A DNA stretch of 64,000 nucleotides from Siniperca chuatsi (taxonomy: Eukaryota > Chordata > Actinopteri > Centrarchiformes > Sinipercidae). Below, piece by piece: positions 59,851 to 64,000 of the stretch (its first letter is position 1; each line of letters opens with the position of its first letter). Under the pieces are notes generated by a model that was not told the DNA's origin, ran no database searches, and was given only the letters and a program-made list of their open reading frames with translations. The position numbers and the translations under genes were made by a program. The stretch covers positions 9,747,501 to 9,811,500 of the forward strand of contig NC_058042.1 in NCBI RefSeq assembly GCF_020085105.1, in the 5' to 3' direction.

Positions 59851-60101
59851 TAGATGGTTTTGATCTTTGTCACGGACCTCATACAGTGATCTCCGCACAA
59901 GGCCAGCCCCCAGGTCGTCCACCTGAGGTCCTCCGCTCCAACCAGATCCAGCCCCCGGGTCATCTGCCCGAGGTCCTCCGCTACACCCAGGTCTAACCCC
60001 CGGGTCGCCAGCCCGGATCAACCTGCTCCCCGTGGAAGAGGACGACCACTACGTTGGCAGGGTTTTTCGGCCATCAGAAGCTGGCCGTGGGGGGGGGGTA
60101 A

Positions 60102-60286
60102 TGTCATGGATACGCCAGGCTCCACCGTCTGTTAATCACCCACACCTGCACCCTATCACACATTGTGTTACCCACTCCATCGGCCTTCCCCCCATCCATA
60201 CCTGCTTACCTGTCTGTTCTGGCTGTAATCCAAATAAACATACATCTGTCTCCCTATTGGTGTCTCCTGCCTCTCTGTACATAACA
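60102..60286 (+). repeat. 3' LTR (185 bp, internally deleted)
   Basis: Matches the two ends of the 5' LTR but lacks two inner blocks: about 160 bp corresponding to 58330-58487 (which includes the TATA-like box) and about 38 bp near 58508-58545. The poly(A) signal is kept at 60233-60238. Ends TAACA, followed by the ATTAT duplication. Confidence 0.85.
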
Positions 60287-61540
60287 ATTATATAATATTC
60301 CAATGAATTAAAATCTCTGCTGCCTAGCCTAGTTCTCTCCATCCTGCCATGTCTCTCACTGTTTGTGTCTGTGGTGTCAATGCAGTTGATTGTAGAGCTT
60401 GGCTGAAACTCAGTAAGGGACAACTTAGCCCCTGTATGTGCTTTATTCTCTCATTAAGCTGTTTTGTTTATAGCTTATCCACAATCCAAACGTCTGTATC
60501 CACTCATCCTAAAGGCCCTGGAAATACTAGTCCCTTCCTGTCTGCACTTCCATTCCTCATATTTCAACAATTCTTTTCTCTCCCCTGCTTTTGCTTGCCT
60601 GCCTTTTAAGTCACTTTTCAAAGCAATGTGTGCCATTAACCAACTGTCAATGTAAGGGTGCTTGGCACATGGATTAGACTTTGATGGCTTTTCCTGACTG
60701 TAGAGGCTGTACTGTAAAAGCGTCAAAACTTTTTTTCAATCCAACTCGGAGAAATTTGGGCTTCTTCCCTGTCATTTAATTCCACTTTCAAATGAAGCAT
60801 TACCCGGACACAGATTTTAATGCATCAGAGAGAGAGAGCACATGTACTTGCTAAAGCCCACAAAGAAACCCTCTAAGCACCTTTCCATGACTGAGGCTTG
60901 TAAATGTAATTGCTGGTTTCACCTCCGGGCTCTTAAGAAAAGAGGACAGGAGTACAGATGGACGATTTTCAGTTTAATCACCATTCCTAAATTTGTAAAG
61001 AGAGGCTGCAGAGGAAGCCAGAAAGCAGAGAAATTGACCAGATCACTCTCTCTGTGTTAGTATGTTCTATGTGTGGTGTGCATGTGTTTTTTTGTGTTTC
61101 TGTATTTTCTGTTTGTGAGTGTTGCACTTTCAAAGCATATTTTAATTTGTACTTTCATCTTCCATGCATCTAGATGAGTGACCTTGCTGTGTTCCACTTA
61201 CTTAAGAGATGTGTTTTTTATCATCTTCCTCTGTCCCTTGTGAAACACACAAACATGCACAGACACACACAAACATGTCTGCAAGACAACAAACGCATGC
61301 TTTTTGTTGGTGCTAGCAATGAAATTAAGTGTGGCCAGGCGGACGGACAAGTGAATGAAACAGCTACAGAATCACTGGCTGTGTTTGATTTGCCTCCACT
61401 AATTCAAAGAGACCATCTGATAAATTGAGAGGATGGGATGTACATCAGAATAGCAAGAGGCGCCTCTTTGTTGTTCCCCATTCCCAACCAAATCACACCC
61501 CAGCCCCCATTAGAACACCCAGAGGGGAGAATGTTTCCCT

Positions 61541-61600
<60 letters not shown>
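61541..61600. repeat. Compound (GT)n(GA)n microsatellite
   Basis: A GT run of about 20 nt passes directly into a GA run of about 40 nt with one AAAG interruption. Purine-rich on the plus strand. Confidence 0.9.
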
Positions 61601-61845
61601 CTGGGTTGCTAGGAGGTGTGAGTTTTCAGGAGGTCCTGCTGAAAGCAAATGAAGGAGCACTTGTGTCAACATTCTGACGGCAGCGATGAGCCACTAAGCC
61701 TCCCGGCCAAACAGCCAAAGGGCTGCATAACCCTTAAAACCCTTTTCCTTTCAATCTCGATATTTGACTTTAAATGTTTCTGTGATCGTTGACTTGAGTT
61801 AGCACACAAAATGGTGATTATGATGGTCAAAAGTTAGTTGTGATG

Positions 61846-62033
61846 TTTTTTAAGATGATGTTTTGGACATTTCTGCTTTATTTGATAGTAAACAGTGAAA
61901 AGGCATGCAGGAAATGTGGGGAAGAGAAAGAGGGGGGATGACATGCAACAAAGGTCTCCAGCAGGATTCAAACTGCCGATGTTGCTGTTATGTGGTATGC
62001 GTTTTTAGACCACTAAGCCACCGTGACATCCCA
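61846..62033 (-). mobile_element. tRNA-derived SINE, second copy
   Basis: On the minus strand it has a GATGTCACG head and a box A-like GTGGCTTAGTGGTCTA (within 62000-62021). Box B-like CAGTTTGAATCCTGCTGG (61958-61975) follows, then GTTGCATGTCATCCCCCC, a TTTCCTG body, AATAAAGC and an A-rich tail. It shares body and tail layout with 752-925, but its tRNA-like head differs, so it may be another subfamily. Confidence 0.72.
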
Positions 62034-62885
62034 TGTTTGTGATTATGAACAATTTGGACTGATGCATCTGCATTCCTGTTATGTTTACGATTGTTTTGCA
62101 TGTTTCTGTATTTGTGTGAACTTCCCATGAATCCCTATCAGAAGTTCAGTACTACATCACATGAAGCACATGTGATTGTATGTGCATGTTTGTCTTTTTG
62201 AGAGGGGAGTGAGAGGTAATTCCTCAGCGGGCAATGTAATCATTTTCTGTTCTTCAAATCGGAAACACATCAAACTGATTATCCTTCATCCAACCATCAC
62301 TCCTTTATTCTTTGTTGTTGAAAGCCAATCTTATCACAGGCCTATCTGGGTGTAACATCATGTGATGGATGTTTGTGCTCCATGCATCTAAATGTATGCA
62401 TGTGCTAGTGTATGTGCATTCCACCACAGCTCATTGGTGGCTCAGATCTTATGCCTTGAGCAGTAGTAAGTCCAGATGTTTGGTGTCTACAGGAACATGC
62501 TACTTTGGAAACTTTCCCACATGCTATCTGGTGTGGTTGACTCTGTGCTGGCCCCAAACTTCAAAACAACCCAGCTCTAAAAATAGTCTGAAGCCCTTAA
62601 TCATTCTGCAGACTCTTAGTGTCTCTGATAGTCAGCTCACAGAGCTCAGCTAGGACACATACAGTATTTCCCCCCACCAAAGTCATGCTGTAAGATACAT
62701 CTCATGGCTCTTAGGTTGGATTCATAAGGCAGTAAGCATCTGATTTCTAACTCTTTGAAGCACCCCGTCATGCCCTCTCACACCAGAAACACATGGCATA
62801 ACATTAGGAGCCAACTTATGTAACCCATTCAGGCTACATGCCAAGTCCTTGACATGAAAAATACCCCCAAACCACTTTCTGTGCA

Positions 62886-64000
62886 GTAATGTTTTATTTC
62901 AACTATACATGCCGTGTTAAAAAAATCAACAAAAAATATCATGAAACAAAGACCATCATTATTATTTACACATTCACAGTACAACTTTACAACATATCTA
63001 CACGCTCAAATACTCTGGAGATCTTATATACAGCTGGCCTTGCATCGCCATGTTGCACAGTATTTAAATCAAAATGACATGACAAAATCCGGTTCATCTG
63101 CACATACACCGAGCTCAGCCTGAAATATAAAGGCTTCAATTTAGATTGCAACAGAAAGTTCCAGTTCATATTGCAATATACAAGGCAGTTGAGCAGTGTA
63201 TGTTGAGTGTATGTTTGTGATGTCAGTGTGCATGTGTCGAGTAGAAAAGAGAGCCCAAACACTGGTTAGATGACAGGCAGAAAGTCTTTACATACAATCA
63301 TCACTTGTAAACAAAATGTGGCTTTGGGCTAAACAGGCAATTGACACGGATAGGATTGCAGATGTCACCCAAATAATGTACCCATTTCTAAGAGAAATGA
63401 TCCGTCCCTACTGACCAATAGGAACAATTGCTGTCACTGCAATCCAGGGGAATTACAGATTCTGCATGACCGCTGCCCATGCCAACAGGCGGCTTTTACG
63501 TGAACACTGTGTTAATACATTGGCTATGGGCAGGATGTGCTGTGTTGAGCCGACTGCTCCACAGTACAAAGTCTAACCAACCTACATCCCACTGTCAAGA
63601 AAATACATTCACTGCATGGCACCTCAATGTGGTGGATTAACACCATTCTTTTCAACACCGGCAGTAAAGGAGAAAAATTGATTTATACCCCAAATAAATG
63701 TTTTTTGAATGTCCTTTTGTACAACTAGTATTCACAAGTGGAATGTTTGTCAATTTGTTTTTACTTCGATTTGGATTAGGTAGTGATTTTCCAACACATC
63801 CTGCTGATTTTCAAATTGCTTATAGAAAAATTGTTTATATAGAATATGACAATAACATACAGAGAACCAATTGACATTGCCATTATTATATACTGTAGTA
63901 GTTCATTTTGTGAATAAGGCACACAATGCACAGATTCAGGTTCACTTACCTAAAAATATTTATACTCCTTATTTATAGTATTTAAGTATATACAGGATCT
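62886..64000 (-). other. Probable 3' UTR of a minus-strand gene, likely sema6d
   Basis: The poly(A) signal AATAAA lies on the minus strand at 62893-62898 (plus TTTATT). The DNA upstream in that direction, to the window edge, is non-coding and non-repetitive, with 3' UTR-like AU-rich content. A Pumilio-type word TGTAAATA lies at 62963-62970 (minus). In the conserved vertebrate order SEMA6D is next to SLC24A5 on the same strand and upstream of it, which would put its 3' end here. No coding sequence is visible, so the assignment rests on position and the signal only. Confidence 0.35.
62893..62898 (-). terminator. Candidate poly(A) signal of the right-edge gene
   Basis: AATAAA on the minus strand within GAAATAAAACATTACTGCAC. 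It is the leftmost good signal bordering the UTR-like block at the right edge. Confidence 0.4.

Larger units (their letters stand above)
58268..60286 (+). mobile_element. Internally degenerate Ty3/Gypsy-type LTR retrotransposon with 5-bp target duplication
   Basis: The element is bounded by ATTAT at 58263-58267 and again at 60287-60291. The LTRs start TGTCA and end TAACA. The 5' LTR is 58268-58647 and the 3' LTR 60102-60286. A polypurine tract (G10-11 run, then TAA) lies immediately before the 3' LTR. The 1.45-kb interior has a short gag-like segment, then a minisatellite and proline-rich repeats. No protease, reverse transcriptase, RNase H or integrase motif is visible, so it cannot be autonomous. 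The gag type resembles sushi/PEG10-like Metaviridae gag. The interior is much more GC-rich than the flanks. Orientation is plus, from gag and the polypurine tract. Confidence 0.85.
60292..62885. other. Intergenic DNA between the LTR element and the probable sema6d 3' end
   Basis: No supportable coding exon. It holds a GT/GA compound microsatellite (61541-61600) and a tRNA-derived SINE (61846-62033). The rest is unremarkable AT-rich single-copy-looking sequence. Confidence 0.55.

Overview
This window is vertebrate nuclear DNA, almost certainly from a ray-finned (percomorph-type) fish. Introns are compact, splice sites are canonical GT-AG, the intergenic DNA is AT-rich with many CA/GT microsatellites, there are tRNA-derived SINEs and short inverted-repeat elements, and there are no bacterial features. 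Gene order and orientations match the vertebrate SEMA6D - SLC24A5 - MYEF2 - CTXN2 - SLC12A1 neighbourhood (human 15q21), with one extra intronless RING-finger gene.

Layout: (1) 44-10169, minus strand: slc12a1 (NKCC2, Na-K-2Cl cotransporter). I rebuilt 21 coding exons from the ATG to about residue 861; the C-terminal exons lie off the left edge. (2) 15753-15998, minus: ctxn2 (cortexin-2), one coding exon of 81 residues. (3) 21113-30623, plus: myef2 (hnRNP M-like RNA-binding protein), complete, 17 coding exons including an 8-nt microexon. (4) 31771-37594, minus: slc24a5 (pigment-cell K-dependent Na/Ca exchanger), complete, 9 exons. (5) 40777-41862, plus: an intronless PA-TM-RING E3 ligase of the RNF128 (GRAIL) group. 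(6) 42-62.8 kb: a long gene-poor stretch holding several short transposons, microsatellites and one internally rearranged Ty3/Gypsy-type LTR element (58268-60286) with an intact 5-bp target-site duplication. (7) From 62886 to the right edge: probable 3' UTR of a minus-strand gene, most likely sema6d by position.

The genes are not an operon and do not form one pathway. Slc12a1 moves salt in epithelia, slc24a5 acts in melanosomes, myef2 regulates RNA, cortexin is a small neuronal membrane protein, and the RING protein is an endosomal ubiquitin ligase. They share an ancient linkage. I saw no new biological system. The most useful observations are the myef2 microexon, a long TG tract 14 nt from a slc24a5 3' splice site, unusual N-terminal features of slc12a1, the intronless ligase, and the gag-bearing LTR element whose interior has become a minisatellite.
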